64,000 nucleotides of DNA from Apium graveolens (Eukaryota; Streptophyta; Magnoliopsida; Apiales; Apiaceae). The stretch is taken from NCBI RefSeq assembly GCF_009905375.1, contig NC_133653.1, forward strand, positions 70,008,920 to 70,072,919, in the 5' to 3' direction. Every line of letters begins with the position of its first letter. The stretch's first letter is position 1. The notes beneath the pieces were generated by a model, which saw only the letters and a list, made by a program, of their open reading frames with translations, ran no database searches and was not told the origin of the DNA. Positions 11,801 through 23,808 of the stretch are shown here, in pieces. The position numbers and the translations under genes are program-made.

Positions 11801-13431
11801 GGAAAAGAAACTATTGTTGACTCTGTGCTGATTGAAGATATTTTAGGCACAGATGACACAACAGTTCCTGAAAGGATTGGCAAGTGAGCCAACAAATCAT
11901 CTAAAAGATGATGCTCACTTGCACTAGATTTTGGCTTCCCCAACAGAGTTAAAGAAAGGGAATCAAGAATTGATGTGTTTATCATATCCACATCCAGAGA
12001 ATTTGTTGGTGAGTATGGTGTTTGAGGAGCTTCTATAACTAGAGATTTTGGCTATGACTCCACATTTGTTGGAGCCACATCAAGCTGAATTTGTGAAGGT
12101 GCAGTGACTGTGTCTTTAGCACCAGTTTGCACAGTGTGTGTACCCTGTGCATCCCCAAAGGTTTTTTATTTCTTCTTTCTGGCATAAGTTTGGGGTGAGC
12201 TTGTGTCCCTAACCCTCTTGGCCTGTGCTCTTGGTTGAGAGCTTTGTTCAATAGCTACATCCTTTATGGAGGATTCAGCTAGAAATGAGCTTTTTTCCTT
12301 TTTAAGCACTGCAGTTTGATGGGAAACTGTAGTGTGGCTAGGCTGGGATTCACTCAACTCTCCAACCTTGTCCTTGGGGTTTCTTTTATATTCACCCCTT
12401 CCCTCACCTAACTTACCCTCCTTCACACTCCCCTCTTTGGCTTTAGTGGATTTTTCAACTGGCATCTTTTGGGAGATACCAGAGGGGGCTTTCTTTGATT
12501 TGGATTTTGAAATAATAGTAGGTTTGGCAGCTTTGGTAGGCAACTGTTTGGTCATTGGCACAGTTGTCATAGCTACTCTTGAACTCAAAGAAATTGTGGA
12601 GGTTGGAATAGTTGTAGGGATGGATGAACTTACCTTACTTACCTGAGGTGCTTGCATTACAGGAAAGTAGAACATTGGCACATCCTTGTGATGATTGGCC
12701 CTGTTCAAATCTGCAATGAGCCTTCTCTCTTGAACCCAACAATCCAGTTTGTTGTTGGGGTTCTCAAGCACAATCTCTTCACAGAGGTGGTTAGCTAATA
12801 GCATAAGAAATCTAGCATAATACATATTTTTACCTCTTTTATTTAACTCCCCTAATTTAAAACCTAACTCAAACAAGACAAGATCACTGTAATTATAAAA
12901 TTTATTTGTAACTAGCATGTATAGCATGTTAAGTATGGAAATATTCACTGAATCAAAATTACTGATCTTTCCTGAGAAAACCTTTGTAACTACATCACAC
13001 AAGAAACTTCACTCTTTCCTAAGACCCATTCTCCTAATAACACTCAGTTTAGAAGTAGAAAGTGCATAGTGCATGGAATTGAGCATATTGACTATATCAG
13101 TGTCAGTGTGTGGTGAAGTCACATTGTTATCAGGAATTTTGAAACATGCTTTTATCACATCACTATTTATACAGAATTCTTTACCTTTAATGGTTAGAGT
13201 GATGGTCTTATCTATAGAGTTATAGGTAGCAGTGGTCCACATCTCTTCAACAACTTCACAGAAGATTGTGGGTGATTCCAGCATGGCATAATTGAGCTTG
13301 CAATTCTTCACAAAGTCCATCATCTTGTGATAGTCATCCGATTGTTGAATACCCTTGTTCACTAATGCAGTGAAATTGTTCTTCTCATAAATGAACCCAG
13401 TTTGAGACATAATTTTTACAACAGGTGCCAT
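8881..13431 (-). pseudogene. Long extra frame downstream of pol (env-like position), 1,517 codons with in-frame stops
   Basis: From ATG at 13,431 (MAPVVKIMSQTGF) to the stop at 8,881 a single frame stays open apart from nonsense codons at about 13,009, 12,166, 12,052, 11,638, 11,545 and 9,802; no frameshift is needed. The N-terminal 280 residues look globular (ESPTIFCEVVEEMWTTATY, IKGKEFCINSDVIKACF). The middle is Ser/Thr/Pro- and Lys-rich. Around 11,000-10,300 is a long heptad-rich segment, and near 9,960 a KREEKARLKQEKKQAAL charged helix. I see no clear signal peptide or membrane span. Sireviruses can carry an envelope-like gene here, but I do not recognise this protein. The N-terminal pattern faintly recalls 'putative plant transposon protein' domains. 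Confidence 0.65.
11640..11785. repeat. Cluster of ATCCGTCGAG/CGACGGAT motifs in the extra frame
   Basis: At least six exact or near copies in both orientations lie inside coding sequence, where they translate to repeated HPSS/YPSD words on the minus strand. The conservation is at the DNA level and on both strands, which points to a nucleic-acid rather than a protein role (inference). Confidence 0.55.
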
Positions 13432-13985
13432 TGTTAGAGAGTAAGAGCTTGAAGAGAAAGAGAGTAAGTGCTTTGAGAGAGAATGAAATTAGAGCAATTG
13501 AATTGAGAATGATAAAGGAAAAGCAATTGCAATGAAATAAGCTTTTATACTATCTAAAAAATAACTGATAAAAATAATAAAGTAAAATAAAGTAACCAAT
13601 AGAAATTTCCTAAAATAGTCGTTTAAAAATAAACTGTAAAAATTCCCCCCATTATCCGTCGTGTTATGCTTACAAACTGTAAGTATACTCGATGGATAAT
13701 GTACAGGGAATTAACGACTGAGATTAAAACAATTCGACGGATGAGGATAAACTGTTATCCGTCGAGACATAAAATATTCCAGAAAAGTAATTTATTTTTA
13801 TTAGCAAATTGTATTTCGACGGATGACCAAACTCGATGGATAAGGGTCATCCGTCGAGATGTAAATTTTGACTTAGCCAAAATTTAATCCAAGACTGAAA
13901 AATCAATTAAATTTCTGGCTGCATTTCAACTTGCAAATTAACTCAGATAGATTTAAGAGTAATTAAGCATACCTAACTCACTTAC
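13432..13985. promoter_or_regulatory. Spacer between RNase H and the extra frame, with motif array
   Basis: A 550-bp AT-rich spacer holds about seven ATCCGTCGAG/TCGACGGAT words between 13,650 and 13,860, alternating in orientation, so neighbours form inverted repeats. No gene seen. It could be a control region for the downstream frame (inference). Confidence 0.5.
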
Positions 13986-15155
13986 CAACCTTGAAAAGGT
14001 GGATTCATCCAGTGGCTTGGTAAAGATATCTGCAAGCTGCTTCTCACTGGGAACAAAATGTAGTTCCATAGTACCATTCATTACATGTTCCCTTATGAAA
14101 TGGTACTTGATATCTATGTGCTTTGTCCTTGAATGTTGTACTGGATTTTCAGTGATGGCAATTGCACTTGTGTTATCACAGAAAATAGGAATCCTCTCAA
14201 CTTACAAACCATAGTCTAACAATTGATTTCTCATCCATAAAATCTGTGCACAGCAACTGCCATCATCAATATATTCAGCTTCAGCTGTAGAAGTAGAAAC
14301 TGAATTTTGCTTTTTACTGAACTAGGACATAATCTTGTTTCCTAGAAATTGACAGGTTCCTGTTGTACTCTTTCTATCAATTCTACAACCTGCATAATCT
14401 ACATCTGAATAACCAGTTAGATCAAAACCAGAATCTCTAGGGTACCAAATGCCAAGGTTTGGTGTTCCCTTGAGATATCTGAAAATTCTCTTAATAGCTA
14501 TTAAGTGAGATTCTCTAGGATCACCCTGAAATCTAGCACATAAACATGTAGAAAACATTATATCTGGCCTACTAGCTGTTAAGTACAGAAGTGAGCCAAC
14601 CATGCCTCTATAACTTGAAATATCCACAGACTTTTCAGTAGTGTTTAATTCAAGCTTAGTTGCAGTGGCCATGGGAGTTTTTGTAGATGTGCAATCCATT
14701 AGATCAAACTTCTTTAAAAGATCAAAAATATATTTAGTTTGACTAATGAATATTCCATCACTAACTTTCTTAACTTGTAAGCCAAGAAAGTAAGTTAGTT
14801 CTCCCATCATACTCATTTCATACTTACTTTGCATCAATTTGGCAAACTTTTTGCAAAGTTTCTCATCTGTAGAGCCAAAAATAGTATCATCTACATAAAT
14901 TTGAACAAGTATACTAGAGCCATTAACATTTCTGAAAAATAAAGTTTTATCTACAGTACGTCTTGTGAAGTGATTTTCCAAAAGGAACTTTGATAAAGTG
15001 TCATACCAGGCTCTAGGTGCTTGCTTCAGTCCATAAAGTGCTTTCAAAAGATAATAGACATGTTCTGGAAAATTTGGATCTTCAAAACCAGGAGGTTGAC
15101 TGACATAAACTTCTTCCTCCAAATCTCCATTCAGAAAGGCACTTTTGACATCCAT
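13985..15155 (-). pseudogene. Sirevirus-like reverse transcriptase and RNase H
   Basis: The RT segment (15,155 to 14,322) begins [24 protein letters not shown] and contains [10 protein letters not shown] (catalytic Asp pair), [11 protein letters not shown] and [18 protein letters not shown], typical RVT_2 blocks. It is cut by TAG at 14,322, where a Trp codon is expected. The RNase H continues in frame (STAEAEYI, CDNTSAIAITENPV, HIDIKYHFIREHV) to about 13,985. The first part of RT lies upstream, about 15,156-15,600, in broken frames. It would copy element RNA. Confidence 0.85.
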
Positions 15156-15754
15156 TTGATAGACTTTGAAATTGGCATGGGCAGCATAGGCTAAGAAGAT
15201 TCTGATGGCTTCAAGTCTTGCAACAGGAGAAAATGTTTCATCAAAATCTATTCATTCTTACTGACAATAGCCCTTAGCAACCAATCTAGCTTTGTTCCTG
15301 ACAACTATGCCATTTTCATCCATCTTGTTTTCTGAATACCCACTTGGTGTCTATTGGATTCTTTCTTTTAGGCTTGGGCACCAGCTTCCATACATTATTC
15401 CTTTCAAATTGGTTTAGCTCCTCCTGCATAGCTAAAATCCAATCAGGATCCAACAAAGCTTCTTCTACCTTCTTTGGTTCTTCCTTGGAAAGAAAGCTGC
15501 TATATAGACATTCTTCCTGAGTTGCTCTTCTTGTTTGAACTCTAGAAGAAACATCACCAATGATAAGCTCAAAGGGGTGATCTTTTGTCCATTTCCTTTG
15601 TTGAGGTAGATTAGCTCTAGATGAAGAAACCTCATTGTTGTCTTAATGTGTGATTGAGTTTTGATTGTTAGAAACTCCCCCTGAGTTTGTGGATCTTTGA
15701 TTTGAGAAAGGGGAACTTTCTATAGGTGATCTATCTTGACTTCCTGCTCCTTTT

Positions 15755-15870
15755 GATAATCCGACGGATGGTGAATTTTGAGTACCAACGGATGAAGCTG
15801 GTTATTTCCCGATGGATAACACAGATTGCCTCCCAACGGATGAAGCATTATGCAACTCGACAGATGTTGA
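15755..15870. repeat. Cluster of ATCCGACGGAT-type motifs in pol
   Basis: At 15,759-15,769 the 11-mer ATCCGACGGAT is a palindrome around one base. Degenerate copies follow (CCAACGGATGA twice, CGATGGATA, CGACAGATG). The words recur in a Ser-rich linker between integrase and RT, where length variation would be tolerated. Confidence 0.55.
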
Positions 15871-17301
15871 GTTTTGTGCATCATTGGTAGTAGATTTATC
15901 TACATTATCCTTAGACACTGTTTCTTGATCACTTTCACCATCACTGTCATCACTAACCATCTCCACATTGTCGAATTTGAGGCTCTCATGGTAATCTCCA
16001 TCTTTCAGTCCTTCAATCTTTTTATCATCAAACACAACATGTATTGATTCCACAACAATGTTGGTTCTTAGATTGTAGACTCTATATGCTTTACCAACAT
16101 CATATCCAACAAAAATTCCTTCATCTGCTTTAGCATCAAACTTCTCATTTTGATCAGTTTGATTTCTCAGAATATAACATTTACAGCCAAAGACATGAAG
16201 AAAGTTAAGAGTTGGCTTCTTGTTCTTGCACAATTGATAGGGAGTCATGCATCATGCTTGATTGACCAGAGAAATATTTTGAGTGTAGCATGCAGTATTT
16301 ACAGTTTCAGCCCAGAAATATGTTGGTAATTTTGATTCTTCAAGCATTGTCCTTGTAGCTTCAATAAGTGATCTGTTCTTCCTTTCCACTACTCCATTCT
16401 GTTGTAGAGTCCTTGCTACTGAAAACTCATGCAGAATCCCATTTTACTCACAAAATGCTCTCATGACAGAATTCTTGAACTCAGTTCCATTGTCACTCCT
16501 GATTCTTCTAACCTTGAAATCAGGATGATTATTGACTTGCCTTATGTGATTGATGATGATTTCACTAGCCTCATCTTTAGACTTTAGGAAATATATCCAA
16601 GAGAACTTTGAGAAATCATCTACAATTACTAGGCAAAATCTTTTCCTTGAGATGGACAATTCATTGACTGGTCCAAACAAGTCCATGTGAAGCAGTTGCA
16701 GAGGCTCTTCAATTGTTGAATCAAGTTTCTTCTTGAATGATGCTTTAATCTGCTTCCCTTTTTGGCAGGCATCACACAGTCCATCCTTAGAAAACTCTAC
16801 TAGAGGAATGCCTCTAACCAGTTCTTTCTTTACTAGCTCATTCATGGTCTTGAAGTTTAAATGGGAGAGCTTCTTGTGCCATAGCCAACTTTCATCTTGA
16901 CTTGCTTTACTGAGAAGACAAGTTACAGATTCTGCATTAGATGAGTTGAAATCGGCTAGGTACACATTTTCTTTTCTCATACTAGTGAGAACCACTTTGT
17001 TGCTCCTATTATTAGTCACAACACAGGCTTCTGAGTTGAAGGTTACTGAATTGCCTTTATCACAAAGCTGGCTGATACTCAACGGATTGTGTTTGAGACC
17101 ATCCGCTAAAGCAACCTCCTCAATGATGACATTGTCCTTTGAAATCAAGCCATATCCGACAGTATAACCCTTGCTGTCATCTCCAAAAGTAATACTTGGT
17201 CCAGCTCTCTCCTTAAACTCTGTGAGCAGGGTAGAATCACCAGTCATGTGTATTGAACAACCACTATCCAAGTACCAAAGATTCTTTCTGTTTCCCTGCA
17301 C
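15802..17301 (-). pseudogene. Sirevirus-like protease and integrase
   Basis: One frame (17,301 to 16,444, resuming 16,248 to 15,802). LWYLDSGCSIHMTGD is the copia protease active site (DSG). WLWHKKLSHLNFKTMNELV with CDACQKGKQ is the HHCC integrase finger. LLHMDLFGPV and RRIRSDNGTEF give two of the catalytic acidic residues. The C-terminal part has MTPYQLCKNKKPTLNFLHVFGC and GIFVGYDVGKAYRVYN. A stop and a short disturbed stretch separate the halves. Downstream of 15,870 the frame runs into motif-bearing sequence at 15,755-15,870. Confidence 0.85.
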
Positions 17302-17429
17302 ACATCAAAATCAAATCAAGTTGATTTTGGTACCCAAGTTTCCTTGGGTCCTGCCTTGTTAGCTTTCTTTTTCTGTTTCTTTGGCTTTATCTCATTTGGC
17401 TTAGGGATTTCAGATTCATCCTTAGTTAT

Positions 17430-18486
17430 TTAAGTTGGGCCTTTGAAACCATTCATTGCAACAAAATTGTCATGCATATTATGACTAACAGGAAATGACA
17501 TGCTATGTGTAAACATGTTATTCCAGTAAGGCATGCTAAATGGCATTTGTGGCATACTATATGCAGCATAATAAGGATTAGGTACAGATGGCATATTAAC
17601 AAATTGTGCCTTCATGTTCTGTGTAGACATAGCATTAACAGGCATGGGAGGCATGGCATTCATGTTAGGAAATTGAGGTTGCACAGACATGGAAGTAGGC
17701 ATGATAGATTTATAATTAACAGACAGATGATTTACACTACCACACTTGACACAGATTTTTCTAGGAGCATATTTATCAGGTGTGTAGTTATTGTGTTTGT
17801 TAATCCCTACTTTACCATTCCTATTATTTTTCTTTTTAGTCTCTGTTCTTACCTCAATCTTTTCAAGTCTGTCACTTAACTGTTTGACAGTCATGTGACC
17901 TACATTTGCCTTTTTCCCTTTCTTAGCTTGACTCGACTCTCCTGAAACAAAGTTCTTGGAAACAGACCCATACTTCTCATTCAGCTTAACTAGTTTGGCT
18001 TTACTTATGGGCTTGCTCACAGCCGACGGATGATGATTTTCATCATTCGACGGATCACTTTTTGTTATCCGACGGATGATCCTCATCATCCGTCCAGTCT
18101 ACATCTGTTAGCAGTCCATCTACCAAATTAGGTTCTAGTTTCTCTTTGTTCTTTTTCCAGGCTTCATCACAAAAGGACTCGATTCCTTGAACTTTGGTGA
18201 TTTGAGCATGGACATCCCTGGATGTTTTCCATGCCTTAATCACCTCTTGTTCACGCTCGAGCTGCTTCTTCAAAATTTCTTCCTTTTTCAAGGACTCAGT
18301 TAATTCCTCCATGGCAATCTTACACTCAATTTTTAATTTCTCAAAATCAATAAACTGAGACTCAAGCACATTATTCTTTTCACTCAAAAACAAATTGTTT
18401 TTTTTGATTTTAGTATTTTCTTTAGTAAGAGACTTAAGTGTAACACGCAAATGATATAACTCTGTAGACATGTCATTAATGGCATC
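17430..18486 (-). pseudogene. Sirevirus-like gag, C-terminal part
   Basis: Left of the inserted unit the Gag frame resumes (18,573 to 18,055; the true join is at 18,486) as a coiled-coil rich segment, then shifts frame within a motif cluster at 18,018-18,095 and continues from 18,089 to 17,430. The latter has ICVKCGSVNHLSVNYK, a second zinc-knuckle-like site in which the last Cys reads Tyr, then a Met/Pro-rich stretch. The 4,034 bp of inserted unit plus duplication explains the frame offset relative to the N-terminal part. Confidence 0.7.
18018..18095. repeat. Cluster of CGACGGATGA motifs at the gag frame shift
   Basis: GCCGACGGATGATG, TTCGACGGATC, ATCCGACGGATGATC and CATCCGTCC fall within 78 bp, exactly where the gag frame changes. 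Gain or loss of motif units is a simple explanation for the shift. Confidence 0.55.
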
Positions 18487-20639
18487 ATTACTGTAATAAC
18501 CCCAATTTTTGAAATTTTTGAAACCCTTATGAATAGTGTTTTGCTGATTTTGCTGGATAAGAAAACTTTTCATGCCACACTATGTAGGGGTTCTTTTATT
18601 GATCTTCTGGGATATTATTAGTACTCTATGTGGTATATAAGTGTATGTAAAGATCGTCAGAATCCAAATCCGAACACTTTGATTTTTCCCGGAAATCTAC
18701 CAGATACAAAAAGAATTGAGTATAAAGTAACAGAATAAAAAGGATTTAAATTCAAGGATTATAAGAGAGGATCATAAAAGAAATATAATGTATTGAGAAA
18801 GGTTAAGGAAACCTAAGTAATAAGATCCCGGGTATGATCCCTCAAACGATAAACGAAAACGAAAGTTAAGCTAACCGCACAACAGATCAGCGGTCATTAG
18901 GCAAGCAATTAAGAGTTAATCAAGGAGGTTAGGGATGATGATGTACTCAAACCAATAAGAGGAGGACAAGTGGGGGAGGGTGACATAACAAGGTGACATA
19001 AGCATGACAAAGAAAGGTGTGTTGTTGGTTGATTAAGAACCACACAAAAGTTACCATGGTAAAAGGTAATAAATCAAAACAAAACAAATCAACCAAGCCA
19101 ACCAACAATTCATTTCACCAAAAACATAAAGTTATTTCCCTTTCTTCATCAAAAGCTCTCGGCTTTCTTCTTCTTCAAAGAAAGAAAAAGTCAAAAACTT
19201 AGCTCCAAGCTTTGTTAATTAGCAAGGTAATTATCTAAGACTCCTTATGCATAGATATAGCTATCCTATAAGTTTGAGCTTCTAATTCATTCACAATCTC
19301 TTCCTAAAAATCATGGAAGAAGAGGGTGAATAGTGTTTTTCAAGAACTAAAATTTTTGTTCTTGAGTTTTTGTTTAGATTAAGCTTGGATAAGGACTTTT
19401 AAGGGTGATTTCAAGCTAATTACTTGATTCTCCACTCTCCAAGGAAGGTATAACCCCTCCAAACCCTAAATTTACTTTGAGTATTAGGTTTAGTTTTGTT
19501 GTTATAGTTCATGAGAGGTTGATTGTTGTGTATGTAGAGGTTAGTTGGTTTTGTGATGTTTTTGGAGTTGTAATTCTTGGATTATTGATTAATGAACTTA
19601 AATATAGTTTAAATTCATGTTTGAGAATAGTATAAATTGATAATATTGAGTTGTTGGGGCTGTTATGGTGAAGTATGGATGGAGGTTGGTTGGGATGTTG
19701 ATTGTGGATGGTTGTGGGTTGATTTGGAGTGGTACAAATTTGGGTAATCGCGTAAACATAGCCGTCGTAATGCCCGAATTACTTTAGACTGTTTTTGTTC
19801 TTAACATTAGGACCCGTGAACTCACTGCTAGGTTTTGACCATTTCAATGGTTAGATAGTTCATGTTACGAGCTTCGTTTTGATATGTGGTTCGTTTGAAT
19901 CTGATGTACGGTTTAGGAGAAACGACCGTTTTAAGTAACGACGTTTCGCGAACGAACCATTACCCCTCGCCTTACTTTGAAACATAGGTTAAAGACCTAA
20001 AAGGACTAATTGGAATATGAAAAATTTATGTAAAGTGTATTAGGCAGTTGGTAAGGCACTCGCGAAATAATCGCCTTAAAACTCTTAATGGTTAATTTAT
20101 TAAAAATGGTGGAGCCGAGGGTACTCGAGCGACTTAAGAGAATCATTAAGCGCAAAGCGAGCGTTAGAGTCTAAATTGGTTAAAGTATAGATTTATAAGT
20201 GACCTTGATTTAATTCCAACTTAAATGTTGTTTATAGGTTACCAGACTCGTCCCAAGCCATTTATAACCCCCAGTCGCTCAGGCAAGTTTTCTACCCGTT
20301 ATACTGTTGTTGTGATGTATACATATGTATATGCATTATCTTGTGATAGATGCATGATGGTTAATTAGCAAATCTTGCGATATATTGGAGCATGTGATAT
20401 GATATATATGTATGTCTATTTCGTAATCTTGATATATATCTGGTGATTCAAATGCTTATAGTTGCATAATACCTATGCTAGAGATAAGCAGTAGTTACGT
20501 ATACCCTTAGTATAGGGGACCCAAATGTGGACATTTTTCTAAAACCGGGAGTCGATGTTTCCGAGTATATTATATATATTTATATATATATAGATATAGT
20601 TTTTAAAACTATGAATCGAATAAGGTTTATTCGATAACT

Positions 20640-20750
20640 TTATTTTATTAATGAATATTATTTTGAATATTCATTCGAGGGCTTATGACTCCGTTTATTT
20701 TATTAATGAATATTATTTTGAATATTCATTCGAGGACTTATGACTCCGAT
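20640..20750. repeat. 55-bp tandem repeat, two copies, with internal palindrome
   Basis: Two nearly identical units start near 20,641 and 20,696. Each carries AATGAATATT...AATATTCATT, an inverted repeat that could form a hairpin. It lies within the 4-kb unit. Confidence 0.75.
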
Positions 20751-21244
20751 TATTTACTAATTATTATTCTTTATTTTATTAAAGAATAATGTGTCGATAA
20801 TCAAACTCACTTTGATTATTCAAATAAAGATATTACTTTTGTATAAGTATATCTTTGGTTATTTAATATTCATTTCAAGTATAGGTTTTACAACTTCTAC
20901 TTCAATTATTTTTATAAAGATTATTCTTTATGGGAATATTATTTAAATAATAATATTCGGATATTTTCTAATATGTCGGGACTGATTTATTTCATTAAAT
21001 CAACATTACACCAAACACTCTTTAAAGTGTTTTCGAGTCTTCAAAATGATTTTTAAAAGTTAGAGCGGATTCCAAAACTCATTTTTATATTTAAGATCTT
21101 CCTTTTAAAGGGGATTTTAATATTCGCTCAAAACCTGAGGGATCCGGCTTTGTGGTGTATTTTATATTCGCAACGAGGTTGCTGCTTTGGTAAATGAATT
21201 GATTACTTACCCAACGTTCGGGAAGTAAGTCCATCTATTGAGTC

Positions 21245-21347
21245 GGCATAAGTAACATGGGCTCAGTGGACGTCCATGAAAGTGTAAGTGGCTTAGTGGG
21301 AGTCCATCAAATGCGTAAGTGGCTGAGTGGCAGTCCAGCATAAGGTC
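21245..21347. repeat. About 33-bp tandem repeat, three copies
   Basis: Three diverged units share GTAAGTGGCTNAGTGG followed by AGTCCA. They lie inside the 4-kb unit; no function is evident. Confidence 0.6.
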
Positions 21348-22520
21348 CTATTGCGGCCAGGGTGATGACCAGTGGGGAATTCGTCCATCTACTAGTAGAA
21401 AAGGTTACTTATTGGTATCTTTGCCTGATCAGCAAGATATCAGGTTTATGCCAAAATTCTTTTCTTTCCAAATTCATTGGATATTACAACTCTGTTCATA
21501 CTTTACATGACAGAGGTTTTCAGGAAATGTATGAGAGATATATATATGGATATATATATCGGGACTTAATGAAGTATCTCGTAACTTCATTTCTTTTGAA
21601 TGATATTTCAAGGATTGAATCTATTCAAATCATATCTTGTAGTCTCATCTATGTGATGAACTTTTGACATAGATTATACCTTGAACGGTGGTAGTTCAAG
21701 TAGTATTCGGAAAAGATATAAGTATATTGGAGTATCTTGTAACTTCATCTTTTAAACTTATATCTAGTAAATGATTATCTTATGCATATCAAAGATTTTC
21801 AGAAAAACATTGAGACAAGGTTAGATATATGAGATCACCTTGCAACAATATTTTTATACAGTTATAAACTGGAACTCTATGTATATTATACATGTCAGAG
21901 GATTTCAAAGATTGTGAAAAGTATATATGTATGTATATACTGAATATTTTGCGACTTGGTCGCGTTAAGATATCAAACTTAGTTCATTTCTTCTTGACCA
22001 AGACTTTCATGAGTACGATGAGAATGCTCATACATTGTTAATTATTATATATATTATTTCGGTGGGTTTGTTGCTCACCCTTGCTTTCTTCTTTCATCAC
22101 ACAACAACAGATAGAAAAGATGAACAGGACCAAGCTTCCAATTCGCAAGCAGTTAGGAAACGTTCCGCAGTTTTCAGGAAGCGTTGATGCCGCTGTAGCT
22201 GAGGTAGAAATTACCAATAGGCTAGACTTTCAACTTCTGATGTACCAGACTTATGTATCTATATGAATTGTAATAATGGCAAAGAAATGTAAATTTATTA
22301 AGAAACCCTTTTAAGGTGTAACGATTTATAATGGTGGAATAAAATGACTTGTGTTATTTTTGGTATTTATCTCTGAGACTATAACTTGTGGTGTGTGTGT
22401 GTGTGTATATTGTGGGGTCACAGTACTCAGTAGTTGGTTGGCTGTTAGGATTACGTATTGATAAGGGAAATGGAACTCGTGACAACCCGAATCCCCGACC
22501 CCGGATTTGGGGGTGTTACA

Positions 22521-23747
22521 ATTACACTCAGCTTTAGATAAATGTGCAAGGTTTGTAGTAATTACCTGATTGCTTGAGGAACTTGTTTCTGTCTCATCAG
22601 ACTTGGCCATTAGGGCTAGATTGACATAGCTGACATCTTCATCTTCATCCAGACCATCTGCTGCCCAGTCATTTTCTTATGTAATAAAAGCCCTTTCCTT
22701 TTGCTTGAGTAGATCAAAGTATTTTTGCTTATAATCCACAGACTCAAACTTTTTCTTACTGGAATCTGACTTCCTACACTCACTGGCAAAATGCCCTGCC
22801 AAGCCACATTTGAAACATTTGAATTTTGATTTATCCACCATATTTCTATTTGGCTTGGCTGCTCCAAAGTTCTTCTTGAACTTGAGCTTGGAAAATCTCC
22901 TGGAAAGAAAAGCTAGGTGCTCATCAATGTCCTCCATGTCATCTTGGCTCAATGAATCTTCATTTTCTATTGCAAGCCCCTTACCCTTGTTCTCACAGAC
23001 CCTTGAAGTTGATTCAACAGCTTCCATCTTCACTTCCTTCTCCTTTTCCAACTCAGCAACTAGTGCAATGGATCCTCCTTTCTTCTTTCCCCTCTCCATG
23101 CTTTCATCCTGCTCTATTTCAAGCTCATAGGTTTTCAGGATGCCATACAGTCTCTCCAAAGTACACTCCTTATAATCTTGTGAGTTTCTTAATGAGACTA
23201 TCATTGGTTTGCATTCCTTTGGAAGAGATCTAAGGAATTTCAAATTGGAATCTTTAGTTTGATAGACCCTTCCATGCAACTTTAGAGCATTTAGTAGTTT
23301 CTGAAACCTACTAAAGATGTCAGTGAGAGACTCACTTTCTTCATTATAGAAATGCTCATATTGCTGAATCAGGAGCTGCATCTTATTTTCTCTAACTTGC
23401 TCAGTGCCTTCACAGATGATATGTATTGTATCCCAAACTTCCTTGGCAGTTTTGCAGTTGATAATGTTGTCAAACATATCTCCATCAACTCCATTAAACA
23501 GGATATTCATGGCCTTTTTATCCTTCCTGACTTGTTCAATGTCAGATTCAGACCATTCATGCCTTGGCTTGGGGACTGATGGCTCGTTTCCTGTTGCAAC
23601 TCTCATTGGAACATGAGGGCCGCTTTCTATGCAGTCCACATAGGCCTCATCTTGAGAAAGCATACGAAGATGCATCTTTACCTTCCAATGATGGTAATTA
23701 TCTTTATCCAGAAAAGGAATCTTGACTCCAACATCCTTCTTGTTCAT
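22521..23747 (-). pseudogene. Sirevirus-like gag, N-terminal part
   Basis: The ATG at 23,747 opens MNKKDVGVKIPFLDKDNYHHW, a UBN2-type copia Gag (KEVWDTIHIICEGTEQV, SLTDIFSRFQKLLNAL). CFKCGLAGHFASEC near residue 310 is the CCHC nucleic-acid binding knuckle. TAA at 22,677-22,679 interrupts it; the frame is open beyond it (from about 22,610) up to the insertion at 22,521. One C-to-T change (CAA to TAA) would explain the stop. Gag would package element RNA. Confidence 0.85.
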
Positions 23748-23795
23748 CTTGTTGTATTGTTTTGATCTTTAAACTCTTTGTAAGTTAAGAGCTCC

Positions 23796-23808
23796 ATCTG
23801 ATACCAAT
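23796..23808 (-). promoter_or_regulatory. Primer-binding site of the Sirevirus-like element
   Basis: Just inside the 5' LTR the minus strand reads TGGTATCAGATGGAGC, matching the 3' end complement of plant initiator methionine tRNA for about ten bases. This is the usual primer for Ty1/copia elements. Confidence 0.8.

Larger units (their letters stand above)
18492..22520 (+). mobile_element. 4,029-bp TG..CA unit, probable solo LTR of a large gypsy-type element
   Basis: It begins TGTAATAACCCC and ends GGGGTGTTACA, nearly perfect inverted ends, and is flanked by ATTAC on both sides (18,487-18,491 and 22,521-22,525). No gag or pol is present, and the start is not repeated near the end, so it is best read as one LTR left by recombination. 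The length and the TGTAACACCC-type ends fit large gypsy LTRs (Ogre/Retand/Tekay-like). Inside are a C/T-rich leader-like zone (19,080-19,450), a 55-bp tandem repeat, a 33-bp tandem repeat and a TG microsatellite at 22,389-22,407. Short open frames there show no recognisable domain. Orientation is inferred from the leader-like zone. Confidence 0.7.

Noticed and set aside
16946..17167. Plus-strand frames opposite gag, integrase and the extra frame (also 11,370-11,666, 12,332-12,646, 22,810-23,233)
   Set aside because: They are antisense shadows of the minus-strand retrotransposon genes.
22081..22266. Small plus-strand gene near the end of the 4-kb unit
   Set aside because: 61 codons without homology that I can recognise, inside an LTR-like unit; no support for expression.
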